Source of the DNA: Hofstenia miamia
Taxonomy: Eukaryota; Xenacoelomorpha; Acoela; Hofsteniidae
NCBI GenBank assembly: GCA_900660155.1
Contig: CABFPE010000006.1
Location: 665,967-729,966 of the forward strand
Direction of reading: 5' to 3'
DNA: 64,000 nt
Shown: positions 24,503 to 37,422 of the stretch, in pieces
Layout: each line of letters begins with the position of its first letter
How positions within the stretch are numbered: position 1 is the first letter of the stretch
Made by a program: the position numbers and the translations under genes
The notes under the pieces: generated by a model
Database searches by the model: none
The model's input: only the letters and a program-made list of their open reading frames with translations
Told to the model about the DNA's origin: nothing

Positions 24503-27003
24503 TAATTTCAATTTGAATGATCCTTATCTATGTTAGATTAAAATATTACTTAATCTTTTGCAAGAGTTTTGTCTTAAATATGAAAACTTGAAAATAATAT
24601 TACCATATGGAAGAAAGATTTCTAACTTAGAATTGCGTCATTATTAAATTAATGCACTTTGTAGTTTTTTGCTGAAGCATAAGAAGTATGATAAATAATT
24701 AAAAACAGAGCGCATATTAGTAATAAACAAATTATCTATGTAATATATGAAAACTGTGGTTTCCTATTAGCATCCCATAAAACATAGTGTAAGACTACAC
24801 TGAACAAATACGTTGCCTTATTTTAGTTCGAGTGGTTATTAAGGTAAAATTGAAAACCAATTATAAATAGGAGATTCTTATATTAAACTAAGAATGTTGC
24901 TGCTCTCCAAAGATCCATAAGAAATTTTTGAACACTTTCCATGATGGTATGTGATGATGAATTTGAAAAATCTAATTCTATAAAATATATGTATACATAT
25001 ATTTTTTTTCCAATTAGACAAATTTTTACGTACTAATTTATTAAACTAATTGGCTTCAAATCATTTATATTTCAAAAAATTAAAACTTCAAGAAGACTGT
25101 TATTAACAAAGATATGTATTTGGGCATTAAGTTTGTTAAACTTTATTTGATATTAATAAACTTCACAAATTTTATAATAAAAATTTCAAGTTATTCGATC
25201 CAACATCAGTTATTACATATGATTCATCAGTATATTATTGGAAGAAACTCCTTAAATCTTTAATAATAATTCCCTTTTACGTACTTGTGCTTATTTATAC
25301 AATTTTATTGTTTATTGTATGCTTAAACTTGTAGAGTTATTTTCACTAATATATTTTTGCTTAATTCAAGAACAAAATGTTTAAGATTTTATTTAGAGCT
25401 AAAAACGATACCTACTATCATATGCACTAGCTCATTTGATTAATATGTTGTGTTTCGAATAGAATTCATTTCAAATTAAACTGTCAATGTTTAGTTAAAA
25501 ACGAAGTACATGTACACATTTGATTAACCGAAAATTTTTTCCACATTTTTTACAATTTTTTTAAAGAAATTTTAAGCACTTATACTAGCAAGAATGATCA
25601 AGATATTTAAGATGTGAAATGAAAACTCTACAGGAGTGTCTCCTCTTTAGTTCTCATCCAGTTCTCATCCTAATACATCGTTCCGTTAATGACCTATTGA
25701 TGCGCCGCGACGTCTGCTTTGCTCACTGTATACATCAATTGATTTGAGTGTCTATATTCAGAAAAAATCGTTAGGCCCGTTGTTGTTTACAAGGGTTTTA
25801 GAGTGCGTGTGAGTTTGAACATTAGGAATTGGGAAATTTGAATGTTTTTAAAAACTCTGATGTCTCATTGAAAAATAATCAAAATTTTCACGTACTTCTG
25901 TACCAAGAGTGATTTTTAAAACACAGTTTCACCATAACGTGGGGACAAATTTACCCAAAGATGCGGCAATGCCCAAGGATTTTCAAAATTCCTGCTAGAC
26001 TTGAAGAAAAATTTCTGACAATGTGAACAAAATCGAGTATAAAAATATGTTTACACAAGAACACAAGAATGCTTTTTAAGATTGCAAACTAGCAATTTGC
26101 AAGACATTTATTCATACACGTCTATGTCCACTGTATTTGTTTTTTATGTAAACATGGGCCCTATCTCAGTTCAAATTTATTAATATTTAGTAAATAAAGT
26201 GATATTTAGCATTCAATGTAAGGGCTTTGTACCAGGTGTTGTTGAGCATTGCATTAAGACAACTAGAAATAAAACGTGAGAGGCACAATTAGATTTGAAT
26301 TGATCTCTTGTTTGTCATGTTAATTTAACCAATTAATCCACGAATGGGAAATGGAAATATTAAGCTTGCAAATGTTGGTGATTCCAACTAAATGAATATA
26401 ATACTGTGAGACAACTTGCGTAATAAATGGATTTAACCAAAATATGTGGTGTTGTAAATTCATTTCAACACATTTCAAAGACCATAGAAAACTTAAACTT
26501 TAGGCACATGAGCTCGATATATTTTTGTATTTGCAAGTAATTGATTTGATAAACCATATATGTTAGTATTGGTTAGTAACTTGACACATTTACTTGATTC
26601 TAATGCATGAATGATTAAGGTGAACTTTTATAGATTATTCATTCATACTCCCATATGGCTCTTTCTTTAATGCATGATATATTACGCGAATAGCATTTAT
26701 ATATACGTATATAAATCATTGGTTTATAATATTAGTTAATATTCTTTCCTTCAATAACAATTAGAGTCATTCATTCCAAATAACAAAGAATAATTTAAAG
26801 TGCATCTTGTATGAAGCAATGCTGCTATTTGATGTAGCTCATGACAGAGAAATATGAGTTTCTTGATCCAATGCACATTCTTAAGAAATAACATATTCCA
26901 TCCGAATCCATTGTTGATATAAATGTAGATAGTTTTACCAGCCGTAGTGAATTATAATATAAACACAAGGAGTATGTAACTAAGAACCGTCAAATCGGCC
27001 AGC
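19342..27003. other. Gene desert: no gene seen
   Basis: About 7.7 kb of AT-rich DNA. ORFs at 19669-19902, 20007-20258 and 21293-21619 have no motif I recognise and low-complexity composition. A 43-codon ORF at 25619-25747 sits in a patch of higher G+C (with GCGCCGCGACGTC) but is not recognisable. A (TA)n run lies at 24465-24499. No RNA gene is visible. Confidence 0.4.
24465..24499. repeat. (TA)n microsatellite
   Basis: About 17 uninterrupted TA units. Confidence 0.95.
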
Positions 27004-27108
27004 CAGTGGCGGCATGCATAAAATAATTAGGGGTTCAACTTTATTCTAACTGAATGCAAAAAAAATAAAATCAAAATGTTTGATACCAACTGACATTAAA
27101 ATACATTT
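27004..27108 (+). mobile_element. Left end of a hAT-type element (partial)
   Basis: CAGTGGCGGCATGC at 27004 is a hAT-like terminus (CAGTGGCGGC) of the kind also seen at 31598 and 39986. I found no matching right end, so the extent is unknown and the end given is only the next contig duplication. Confidence 0.35.
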
Positions 27109-28110
27109 TCTATGAAATTGTGCATGTAGAAACTTTACCCTGAATCGGTCTAATTTACATGTTAAATTTATTTATTTATATTTAGAAATTGATGTCACGC
27201 TTGATAAGATATCATAAACAAGTACAAATTAAAGGCACACAAAGGAGACATTTAAAAATTCAATAACACTAATCAAATTAACAAATACAAGAACCAATAT
27301 CAGATGCTAAACGACTGAAGCTGTTCTTCCTAGTTTTGAGTGTCTTTGATAAACTGATTATCTTTAGTTGTGCAATTAGGCTTTGCTTTAGTTTATGCTC
27401 TTTATTTAAGAGTTCGAACCCCTAATATCTTGTAGCAACGATATGAAATTTTAGTTATTTAAATGCATCAATTCACTTATGTTTTTTAATAAATATAGCC
27501 TTTGGATTTTAGTCTATGTTGCAATAACTAATTGTACTTGTACTTGTGCTGGACCACAATTTAATTTCAATTGCCTGATTTGCAACCACATACTGTGCAA
27601 TATTGGAAATTACATTCAAAAGTAACAAAATTGAAATGTAAAGGCTATCCTAGAAATAAGCTACAATTTTAAAATGAAATCAATCATTCAATATCAGGAA
27701 GAATATCTTTATAATGCAAAAATATTATATTTATGTATTCGGATATTATACTCTTCCAATAGTACTTCTAGCAAATAAATTCTTTTATTGATTGAAGGTT
27801 GATTGGTAAATTTTGAAATTTTTGTACAATTCAATTTTTAATTTTCACATAATATAATATACAATTACTTAATTGTAGTCGTAAACCTATTTCTGCGAAA
27901 ACCAGGGTCGTGCCCAAGGGAGAGTGCGCAGTTGCCCTCCCCCTATGAAGTATACAAATCGTCCTTTTTGAGAAAGTAAAATTTTTAATAGATAAAATTT
28001 CTTACTTTGTCATGGGTAAAATCATTGAGAAAAACTGAATTATCATATTTATTTACATTCCTCCAAAGCTTCTCCTTATAGAGAGTGTTTTTAGTGGGGT
28101 TAGTTGGAAT
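27109..28110. repeat. Unmerged contig overlap, copy 1 (1002 bp)
   Basis: Reads identically to 28112-29113 over the 1002 bases I compared, with a single N (28111) between. It contains the left half of the hAT-type miniature element (start at 27903). Confidence 0.92.
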
Positions 28111-28111
28111 N

Positions 28112-29113
28112 TCTATGAAATTGTGCATGTAGAAACTTTACCCTGAATCGGTCTAATTTACATGTTAAATTTATTTATTTATATTTAGAAATTGATGTCA
28201 CGCTTGATAAGATATCATAAACAAGTACAAATTAAAGGCACACAAAGGAGACATTTAAAAATTCAATAACACTAATCAAATTAACAAATACAAGAACCAA
28301 TATCAGATGCTAAACGACTGAAGCTGTTCTTCCTAGTTTTGAGTGTCTTTGATAAACTGATTATCTTTAGTTGTGCAATTAGGCTTTGCTTTAGTTTATG
28401 CTCTTTATTTAAGAGTTCGAACCCCTAATATCTTGTAGCAACGATATGAAATTTTAGTTATTTAAATGCATCAATTCACTTATGTTTTTTAATAAATATA
28501 GCCTTTGGATTTTAGTCTATGTTGCAATAACTAATTGTACTTGTACTTGTGCTGGACCACAATTTAATTTCAATTGCCTGATTTGCAACCACATACTGTG
28601 CAATATTGGAAATTACATTCAAAAGTAACAAAATTGAAATGTAAAGGCTATCCTAGAAATAAGCTACAATTTTAAAATGAAATCAATCATTCAATATCAG
28701 GAAGAATATCTTTATAATGCAAAAATATTATATTTATGTATTCGGATATTATACTCTTCCAATAGTACTTCTAGCAAATAAATTCTTTTATTGATTGAAG
28801 GTTGATTGGTAAATTTTGAAATTTTTGTACAATTCAATTTTTAATTTTCACATAATATAATATACAATTACTTAATTGTAGTCGTAAACCTATTTCTGCG
28901 AAAACCAGGGTCGTGCCCAAGGGAGAGTGCGCAGTTGCCCTCCCCCTATGAAGTATACAAATCGTCCTTTTTGAGAAAGTAAAATTTTTAATAGATAAAA
29001 TTTCTTACTTTGTCATGGGTAAAATCATTGAGAAAAACTGAATTATCATATTTATTTACATTCCTCCAAAGCTTCTCCTTATAGAGAGTGTTTTTAGTGG
29101 GGTTAGTTGGAAT
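28112..29113. repeat. Unmerged contig overlap, copy 2 (1002 bp)
   Basis: Second copy of 27109-28110 directly after the N at 28111. The locus is probably single copy, reading from 27108 straight into 28112. Confidence 0.92.
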
Positions 29114-29232
29114 CACTCTTTATCTTTTGCTTATTAAAAAAAATATAAAATGTCTTAAATGCTTTTAATTGTTTTCATTATTGGCTGCTTTTTTAGCACC
29201 CTCTATGAAAAAATTATTTAGCCACAATGCTG
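28906..29232. mobile_element. hAT-type miniature element, imperfect ends
   Basis: The left end CAGGGTCGTGCCCAAGG (28906) pairs with a right end whose reverse complement is CAGCATTGTGGCTAAAT. The CAG, GTG and AA positions agree, and both ends continue into a GAG-rich purine stretch. The flanks GCGAAAAC and GAGACAGC agree at 5 of 8 bases. The left half also appears in the duplicated overlap (27903). It is old and non-coding. Confidence 0.45.
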
Positions 29233-31097
29233 GAGACAGCCTATGTAAAAATAATTATATTTTTGTTAAACCTGGTATTTGCATAAATATACTCTTCCTG
29301 CTGCAAACGTATTATAAGACTTAGTGAAATTCGATTATCAAACCCTAAGTAAGGAGTGTTTTTAGTTAAGTAATTTATTTGCCAGTTTGCTTCGTAAAAA
29401 GCTAATGCAAGAGAATGCAAATGTTGATGCGCTTCTGTGATTCAATTTATGTAAAAGGCGGGTCTTTCAGCGTTAAATGAGTAGTAATTTTCTTGAGAAA
29501 GCTTAATAGATTTGAGGATGGGATGTTACTAATGCAACATTTCACAAATCTTTAACATTCATAAAATAATGAGATACATAATAGAAACTAATGAACACAT
29601 TTACATATAGTCAATATGCAGTTATGCGTAATTAGACGTTTATCTTTCAAAAAAGTAATTATTCTATAGATATTGTATTTCCTTAAAGTGCTTAAATAAT
29701 AGATATTAATTCAGCAATGGTAGTGGTGAATACCTCTAACTGCAGGCTAAGTAGACATTACATCTGACTGCATTCAAGATAAACACATAATTGAGCAAAT
29801 ACATTTGGAATACATTTCCTTAAATTGTTTTTGACAGATTGCATTTAGCGGCATTATAAAAAGAACCTCAAGTATGACTATTTGAGAAAGTGACGATATC
29901 TTTCAAATTTACAACAAATATTGCTAAAATATATCATTTGCAAAATGTTTAACGGTCAATTCCGCATTCAACTTGAAGTATTCATTAAAAAGTGCTGTTG
30001 TTTCAAAGCCAATAGTTCGTCTGTTCTTTAAATCTTCAATGAAGCAGGTCATAAGTAACTTCATAAAGTTTCATCAAAAGCTGTAAATTAGAGCAGTTCT
30101 TTGACAAAAGTCAAATTATGGAATTTGGTTATTTGAAATCCACTCAGAATATAAATCAAAGGTACATAAGACATTGAAATAAATTTATGTCTTTAATACA
30201 GTTTTAAATCTTTTTTATGTTTGCCAATACAAACCAGATTTTAAATCTAATGTTTTGAGCCAAAATCTGAAAGAGTAGCATAACAAATTGATAGATATCC
30301 AATTTTAACACTTAGTAGGATGTAATTTCATTACTGTCGCCCTGTTAGGGTATTTAAAAAGGCATACACCCGGATATAATGTAAAACTCGATTTAGAGTT
30401 CCTTTTAAATGTCTTACGAAATTTTAGTTACAATATATAACTTTTTGTTGTTTTTCAAAGTTTGGATGCCATGACTAAATTGTTTTTTAAAAAGTTTTAT
30501 TCAAATCATTTTTCTGTATTAAGGTTACGAGCATATAATAGGGAACCATATTAAATGCTTTGAATCGAATGAGATTATTAAAAAACTTCATTCTATGATT
30601 CATTATTTCAGTTTTCATAAAAATATATGATAACTTTATTTGGTTGATAATTAAGAATTAAACAATTCCCATTAATTTGTATTCCTCTAATTAATTGTAC
30701 TTAATTCCCTAAATGGACATGTTCTTATTTTGCTAACAACATTTTTTTGTTATTATTTCAATATTTTGGTTTTAGTTCGTACTATCTGCTAAAGTAGTTT
30801 TTAAATTTTTCAATGCTGAAGCAAACGCGACCTTGCACGAGACATAGTTTTTAACAATCCTGGAAAAGATACATTGTAATATTTTCAAACAACAGAGAAG
30901 TTATATTTAGGTTTTTAGATTTAACCACAGTCTAATATTTTCGAAGCAAAGTGTAGCAATTAAGTTAATAGTTTCAATTTATTATAAGCGGAGGTGTCCC
31001 AAAATTGAAGAAACGCGCAAAAACAGTTGTAATTTCTTTATCAAAATTTCACTAAATTGTTTACTCAAATTCGATTTTAATAGATTACAGTAATTAC
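29233..31097. other. No gene seen
   Basis: AT-rich DNA with no ORF or RNA gene that I can support. Confidence 0.4.
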
Positions 31098-31293
31098 TGT
31101 TAGCGTACGCAAGGAACATGGGAAAATGTCCCCTTCATCAGTCTTTCAATATTGACTTGACTTTGATTGGTTAAAGGCTTAAAAATTTCTAAGAGTTAAG
31201 GTAGTGAGATGTACTTTCTTCGACTGTTTTACAATATTTTGAAAGAATCATTCTTGATCTCCCCCTCGTCAGAAAACCCTGTGCACGCTCCTG
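31098..31293. mobile_element. hAT-type miniature element (GCGTACGCAAGG family)
   Basis: The left part TTAGCGTACGCAAGG and the right end CCCTGTGCACGCTCCTG form imperfect inverted repeats. The flanks GTAATTAC and ATAACTAC agree at 6 of 8 bases. A second member of the family with the intact start CAGTGGCGTACGCAAGG is at 41682. The interior holds MGGGAAAATGTCCCC-like palindromic purine/pyrimidine stretches and no transposase. A 64-codon ORF starting inside the element (31209) is coincidental. Confidence 0.6.
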
Positions 31294-31597
31294 ATAACTA
31301 CAAGGTGAGCAAAAATAATTTTAGATATTTAACAATCAATGACGCGTATTTTTTGAATTTTAACACAAAATATAACTGCTCTTTATACATGCATATTTAC
31401 TGACATATTTAGCATTTATCTCTAAAATGATTTTTAATTAATGTTAAATTTATTAGTAAATGAAATAATTTAAAACACTCCAAAGCGATGAAACTGAATT
31501 AGATTAAATACATTAGTGTAAATCAGAAGCAGTTATATATTTTGATTTCAATATTTTATTATCATTTTGAACGACAGGATTCACAATAGGTATTAAC

Positions 31598-31650
31598 CAG
31601 TGGCGGCTCGTGCATGCAAAAGTTAGGCAAGCAAATATTTTTTAAGTAAC
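31598..31650 (+). mobile_element. Left end of a hAT-type element (partial)
   Basis: CAGTGGCGGCTCGTGCATGC at 31598 is a hAT-like terminus. A possible partner is CACGTCTAACCACTG at 32464-32478 (reverse complement starts CAGTGG and shares CGTGC), but the flanking 8-mers do not match, so the right boundary is unresolved. Confidence 0.4.
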
Positions 31651-32405
31651 CAAAACAGTAAATAACAATCATGAAGAATTTATTTATATATAAAATCCCC
31701 AAGGCAAGTTTTCTCAGAAATGTATCTATAATATTATTACTAATTATTTCTGTAGTTTTTTCTCTTCTAATCAGTTATTCTTGCATTTGTTAAAAATTTC
31801 TTTCAACAGAAACTAATCGTTCTGCAAGACGGTGATCAAAATCCAATAGTTTGCATTAATTCAAATATTTACAAATTTTTGGTAAGGCGTCAATAAATGG
31901 TGCATTTCAAAATATTGAATAAGAATTTTGTCGATTTTTACAACTGAAGGCATGTTGATGATAGAAAACTTGGGATAAATTACAAAATTTTTGAAGATTG
32001 AGAAACCTAGAGTAGAAATTTAGAACAGAAAATGGCAGCTGATGGAAGTCATATTTAAACCGCTCAAAGTTTTTTTAAATTTATTTCCATATATATCACC
32101 TTAAAATATCCACGTTATATTTATTTTTTGAATGAATTGGTGGCATATTCGTAGAAAAAATTCGTCTTTGATTTGCAATTGTTATAAATTTTCTAATTTC
32201 TGTAAACTGAAAGAATATTGTACAAGGAATCTGTGAGGTAAAAAATGTGAAACAATTATATACCAGATAGAAGCCTTGCTCAAATATATTTCTGTTTCTG
32301 GTAGTGCTTGAATGTAAAAATGTTTCTTATTGATTTAAATAATAAATATTATGTTTACTTTTGGGTTATTATATGGAATTAAAATATTTCGCGTGGTTCT
32401 TTTTA

Positions 32406-32534
32406 GGCTACAGTTAGACTATGTGATTGGTCACGCGTGATCTGTCTCATTTTGATAAAATCGCACGTCTAACCACTGAGATATTTGGCGATGTGACGTG
32501 TTTCGTAATTTTTCTTGCTACCAATCACGTAGCC
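32406..32534. repeat. Nested inverted repeats (miniature element or hairpin)
   Basis: Outer arms: GGCTAC...GTGATTGGT (32406-32431) and ACCAATCACGTAGCC (32520-32534). They match exactly if an 11-base insert (AGTTAGACTAT) is removed from the left arm. Inner arms: CAGTTAGAC (32411) and GTCTAACCACTG (ending 32478). The segment is less AT-rich than its surroundings and non-coding. It may be two nested miniature elements or one rearranged one. Confidence 0.5.
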
Positions 32535-34333
32535 TTGCAACGGAAATATTTCAATATGAAGCAATAAGCGGAGTGCTTGCTTTGCTAGCTAAATCTTCGC
32601 GCGATAAGTTTAAGAAAACGGATCTAGTTTAACTTCAATGTAAGTTCTCTGCAACAGAATTCCTACTCCACGTTGATTTTTCATATAGGCAGGCACATCC
32701 TCTGTAATCTCCTTGAAAATGGCTCAATATTTCTATTACGCAGAAATGGTGGCAAACGAGGAACAATGCTTTTTAATTTGGCATATTTTTGAATCTTTTG
32801 ATACTATGCACTACTATGTTTACACTAGAGGTTAATAAAGTTCAAACGTAGCAAGAGGATTTCTTAACCTTATTAAGCTAAAGGGCTTACTAAATATTTT
32901 TTGAATTCCTGAAATTTCTTAACACTACCATGTTAATTAGTATTAAAAATGTATCGGACTAATTCTTCGATTGCTTATTTAATTGAATTTGATAGAAATA
33001 AAAGAGAAGGTTTTTGAGACGTGAATGTAAAGAAATGATTAGCATTTGTAATTTAATTTTATTCTGGGAGTTGAACGTTTTTGAAAGAAGCATGCAATGG
33101 CAATAGTCTTTTTGAGGAGAGAAAATAAGTGACATTAAAAGGGGATAATTGGTACGAAAGTATTGGTTATTTATTGTAACCAGTTTGATTTACAGTTTCA
33201 TCCTTACAATTAGCTACAAACAACGTGACAAAAAATTATTTGTTGTTATCTTTGCCTTTTCTTTAATCACACCCAATAAACGGTCATATTTATTTGTTGA
33301 CGGTGTTTGAGCTTTTCAAAGCTGTTTTCTTTAGTGTTATTTTCTTAAAATGTCTATTTGCATTGAACAGCATTTCAAATTATTGCTCCAATTAGATTAA
33401 CATATATACATAGTACGAAATGTGACAAAATGAAACTTATTAAAGAAATTTATTTACAAATTAAGATACAAATAGCTAATTGTCCACTTCAAAGTATGCC
33501 CTTTGGAGTCGATGTACGTCTTTATTATTCCCATTTAGGTCCCTAATTTATTGTGTCAATGCGGCTTATATCTCCTAAACCGAGGCAAAATAAACACAAG
33601 AACTTTTCAGTAACTAAAATTGACACAGCGATTTTCAATGTTTGACTAAATGGTTGTAGAATAAATGGCAAATTTTTAAGCACACACAATCGACAATTTT
33701 TTTATCATGGGATCATGGACAACTAATGTATGTATGCATAGCAATTAGTAAGATGGCATATATACTATATATATATGTATATATAATATAAATGAATACA
33801 TATATATATATATATATAATTATTAAATGCAATCCACAAAAATATAATTTCATCATATTAATATAGCATTTTAAGCATTTATCACTAAAAGTAGCATAAA
33901 AAATTGTTTACTGGAAGTCACCTTTTTTAAATCAAAATAGTGTTTGCGCTTAGTAATAAGGAAAAAATATAGAAAAGTAAATTTTATTGTATTTGGAACT
34001 AATCATATTTATATGCAAAATTTAAAGGCAATTATATAGTTTTATATTTTGAACTAGCTATATTCGAAATTTGGAAATAACTACATGCAAAATTTAATAG
34101 AAATAAATATTTATTGCACTTAAAACACGGTTAGCTTCTTAGTATCAAACATCTCTGTAGATTTTTGGTTTTAGTAAATGCAAGGGATAATATATATTCC
34201 GCTAAGAAACATAAGTTGAACAAACGTAGTGTATTCATGCTAAAAAAATTTTCTTAGTAATCTGGCTAAACATAGAATAAGTTTGAACAAAATCATATAA
34301 GCTTATAGTTATTGTAAATTTATAAAGTTTTCT
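32535..34333. other. No gene seen; possible mariner scrap near 33476-33540
   Basis: AT-rich DNA with a TA-rich low-complexity stretch at 33757-33818. On the minus strand at about 33540-33476 the DNA resembles the C-terminal tail of mariner transposases (ID-S-KG-YFEVDN then stop), but it is too short to be sure. Confidence 0.3.
33757..33818. repeat. TA-rich low-complexity tract
   Basis: Interrupted TA/TGTA run. Confidence 0.85.
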
Positions 34334-34561
34334 TCAAATTTGCAAGGATTCCTGAAACCGCAAAAATTTGGTTTTATCTTCCATATTTCGCTTAGTCTCC
34401 TCAATATACGTATTATTGCAATAGTCGTGTTGGCATTGGTATATCACAAATTTATATTGAAATATCAAATAAAGCAACTTTACTACATAACCAAAGAAAT
34501 ATGGCATCATTAATTGTAAATTTATAGACATCTTAGGTGTGATTCTAAGACATTTCTGCAT
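34334..34561 (-). pseudogene. GIY-YIG endonuclease fragment, probably Penelope-like element
   Basis: The minus-strand ORF (75 codons) contains VIYQCQHDYCNNTYIEETKR. This fits the start of GIY-YIG nucleases of Penelope-like retroelements: a V-Y-x-C strand, a CxxxC pair, then (S/T)YIG-TKR. The preceding part (CLRITPKMSINLQLMMPYF) resembles the linker found before that domain. No reverse transcriptase is visible beside it, so only a remnant of the endonuclease end survives. A short GIY-YIG gene of another kind is possible but less likely. Confidence 0.45.
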
Positions 34562-34650
34562 TTATAAAACTATTGATGATACCAAGCACTTAATATTTGT
34601 CGGAATTTTTTGAATGATTCCAATATATTGATGCTCAGCATAACCGTATG

Positions 34651-34696
34651 CATATATATATATATATTTATATTTATATATATATATATGTATATA
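34651..34696. repeat. TA-rich microsatellite
   Basis: TA run with TTTA interruptions. Confidence 0.85.
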
Positions 34697-34699
34697 ATT

Positions 34700-35927
34700 A
34701 TATTATGTACATGATCATAAGCAACTAACCGGCAACATTTGCTTAAAAAATTTTATATGCTCCAATTATTTCGAAGTTGTTTGTATAATGAATGCATTTA
34801 ATTTGGAATTATAGTCTACATACCTAAATTTTAAGCTTTTAAATATATTTATAGACGTTTTTATGTCTCAGTGTAATTTACTTGGTCGTTTAGAAATTCA
34901 TTTCTAATACGAGGGATAAAGATTATATATTCGCTTTATAATCATTAAAGAAGCTTTTTAACTAAAACAATTTGTCATTAGTAGTAAGCAAATGGGACTT
35001 GCAAATTATTGGCGCCAAAATTCTCGTTTCATACTAATAAAGTTATTATGATTTACGAAGTTTATGGAATTTGATATAATGTCTTATGACACATTAATTT
35101 TAATAAAATAATAAACGAGTTAAGAGTATGAAATCTATTAAGCTATACTATACTGAACAATTAGACTAAATAATAATAATTTAAAAATTCATATTTTGAA
35201 GGAAAATTATCAAGATCACTATACATACACATTTTCGAAAGATACAGTATTAAATATAGCGATATCATGTATTTATACTACGGATGATTCCGGGCAAGAT
35301 AATTTGAGCAGAACAAATCCATGCAAAGCAGGAGAAAAATGAAATTCTGTTTAAGCAGTATAAATTATATTAGAATCATATTTTTTCTTTATTCATTTCA
35401 GCAGTGCTGCTGCGCCATGACAGTATCGAAATCATCATGTTGAAATTTTGCGATGAAAGTTGCACCAGATATTTATGTTTAACCGCATTTCCTCGTTTAA
35501 CTTTTTAGTTTACTTTTAATAAACATTTGACTGGTTCAGGGAAATATTGGAACATAGCATATTATCCCAAATAGAACATCTCATGGTAGACTAATACAGT
35601 CAAAATGTAAAAACACTCATCGCATAAATCAATTTATTGCTCTTTGCACTTGACTTTACAATCAATCGATATCAGAGAGCTAGAGATTCTACTTTTGCAT
35701 ATGGTTCAGTTTAATTTTATTTCATTTTTAGTTTATTTTACTTTCATTTTATAGTGTTAATATTATTTTATTATATTAAACGTAAATTATTGCATTAAAC
35801 TACGTTATTCTATTTATTATTACATTTGATAAGCGATATAAATAGAGGGTGTCGACGAAAAATTACCCAATCGACGGACCCCAGCGACGCCTAAATACAT
35901 TATGATAGTTGATTCAAATATATTCGG
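34700..35927. other. No gene seen
   Basis: AT-rich DNA without a supportable ORF. A small patch of higher G+C at 35848-35892 (GTCGACG, CGACGGACCCCAGCGACGCC) is not recognisable. Confidence 0.4.
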
Positions 35928-36149
35928 TCAGAATATAAACATGCCAGTCTGTCGAATGATTTCAGCCACCTCGGAAAGCCAACATGCAAGAATTTCATAA
36001 TGGCAAGACAATGTTTTTCGCCAACTAAAAAAGTTGAAAATCACATGATAATTCCAGATCGAAGATGACAAGATTAAAATTCTTTCGCTGGTCAGGTTGA
36101 CTGGTGATCGATTTATTTGTAAATCAGAGTTGTGACTGACAGAATTCAA
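35928..36149 (-). other. Coding-like ORF, 73 codons, unrecognised
   Basis: An open frame of higher G+C than its surroundings, ending ...ACWLSEVAEIIRQTGMFIF. No family or splice site is recognised. It may be an exon of a host gene, a mobile-element relic or chance. Confidence 0.18.
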
Positions 36150-36264
36150 CCGGTCTATTTACATATGACTACATTTTATTACAAGAACATATACTAATAC
36201 AATTGTAACCAGGTATGAAACATTTCCAACCTGGCATTTATTTAATGATGTAGTGAGAGTTTAG

Positions 36265-36399
36265 GTTTGGACAGGAATAAGCAGGACTGAAGTGTGCGTG
36301 ACGTGCCTGAATGAAACTGTGACCAACACATTTTTAATACCCAACTATTCTTCACTCATCAACGAAAATTGGTGGGGGGATTTCCTAAGGAACAGCTAA
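36265..36399 (+). other. Coding-like stretch, 44 codons to stop, unrecognised
   Basis: Follows a TTTAG at 36260-36264 that could be a weak acceptor. The frame reads VWTGISRTEVCVTCLNETVT and continues to a TAA at 36397-36399. It lacks a start codon and is visibly less AT-rich than the flanks. The polypyrimidine tract is poor, so exon status is doubtful. Confidence 0.18.
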
Positions 36400-37347
36400 A
36401 TTAAGCTCCTTTGCTCTTAGAGCAACATCATAATTACAAAATGTAGATATGTTGAGAGGCGCTTTGTTGAGCAAAATATAATTATAAGAGGTGCTATGTT
36501 GATTTCATACAAAAGTTCATAAGATTTATATAATTATTAAAAATAGTGATTCTACATGTTCCGCTTAGTTCACACACTTGTGTCAGTTAGATACTCTTTT
36601 CGCAAAAATAGAGAAGAACTTTGTTGTACGGTGCTTTGAAATTTTTCATACATATTGCTAATTGACGGTTTCAGCATCATCAATTTCTAGAAGATATGTA
36701 GAGAGTAAACGTCAGCATAACTTTCATTTACCAAAGATTCGATACATTTATTTATAAGTATTCCACTACTAAGCAATACAGTATTTATAAGCATTTACAC
36801 TAATGATGTACTGGTTGTTGTATCGACCAGACCAAATGTTTTCATGTTAACTTGTAAATTGTAAATATGTTGATATTCATTTGTATATAAGAAAGAGGAA
36901 TTCATTGTAAATTGAAAACTTTTAGAACAGTTTTGTGTTTGTTGACATCTGCTGTCCGCTGTCGCTTCCCCAAGAATAGCTTTCTATGTACAACTAGGGA
37001 TGCAAAACCTACACAGCAGATAATACAATAAATATTTAACAATGCTTACGCTTTAATACTATTTTCACATATAAGTATATAAGTATATATCTAAACCTAT
37101 TTTTGAATATAAAGTATTTAACCATCCTCAATTAATTAAAAAATGTGAGAAATAGTAAAATTCAAGCTCTGTTTACTATTAGTATATGTAGACATATACA
37201 AAGTCTCAAGAATTCATCTAAAAAGATCAGTCTAACTAGAACAATGTACGCAATGTTCAGCGCAATTACCCCACTGGAATTAAAATCTTTGTTAAATGTG
37301 CTGCTGTATTTGAAAATGAAATTTAATAAAATGATTTTAGCAGCTCG

Positions 37348-37422
37348 TATATATATATATATATATAATTATATATATTTATAAATAACTACTGTTTATA
37401 TATATTTATAAATAACTACTGT
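37348..37422. repeat. (TA)n run followed by a 27-bp tandem duplication
   Basis: A TA run is followed by two copies of TATATATTTATAAATAACTA plus CTGT. Confidence 0.8.

Noticed and set aside
27405-27430. GTTCGAACCCC resembling a tRNA T-arm (also in the duplicated copy near 28410)
   Set aside because: No acceptor stem, D-arm or anticodon arm can be folded around it.
31209-31403. Plus-strand ORF of 64 codons
   Set aside because: Its first third lies inside a hAT-type miniature element and it has no recognisable domain.
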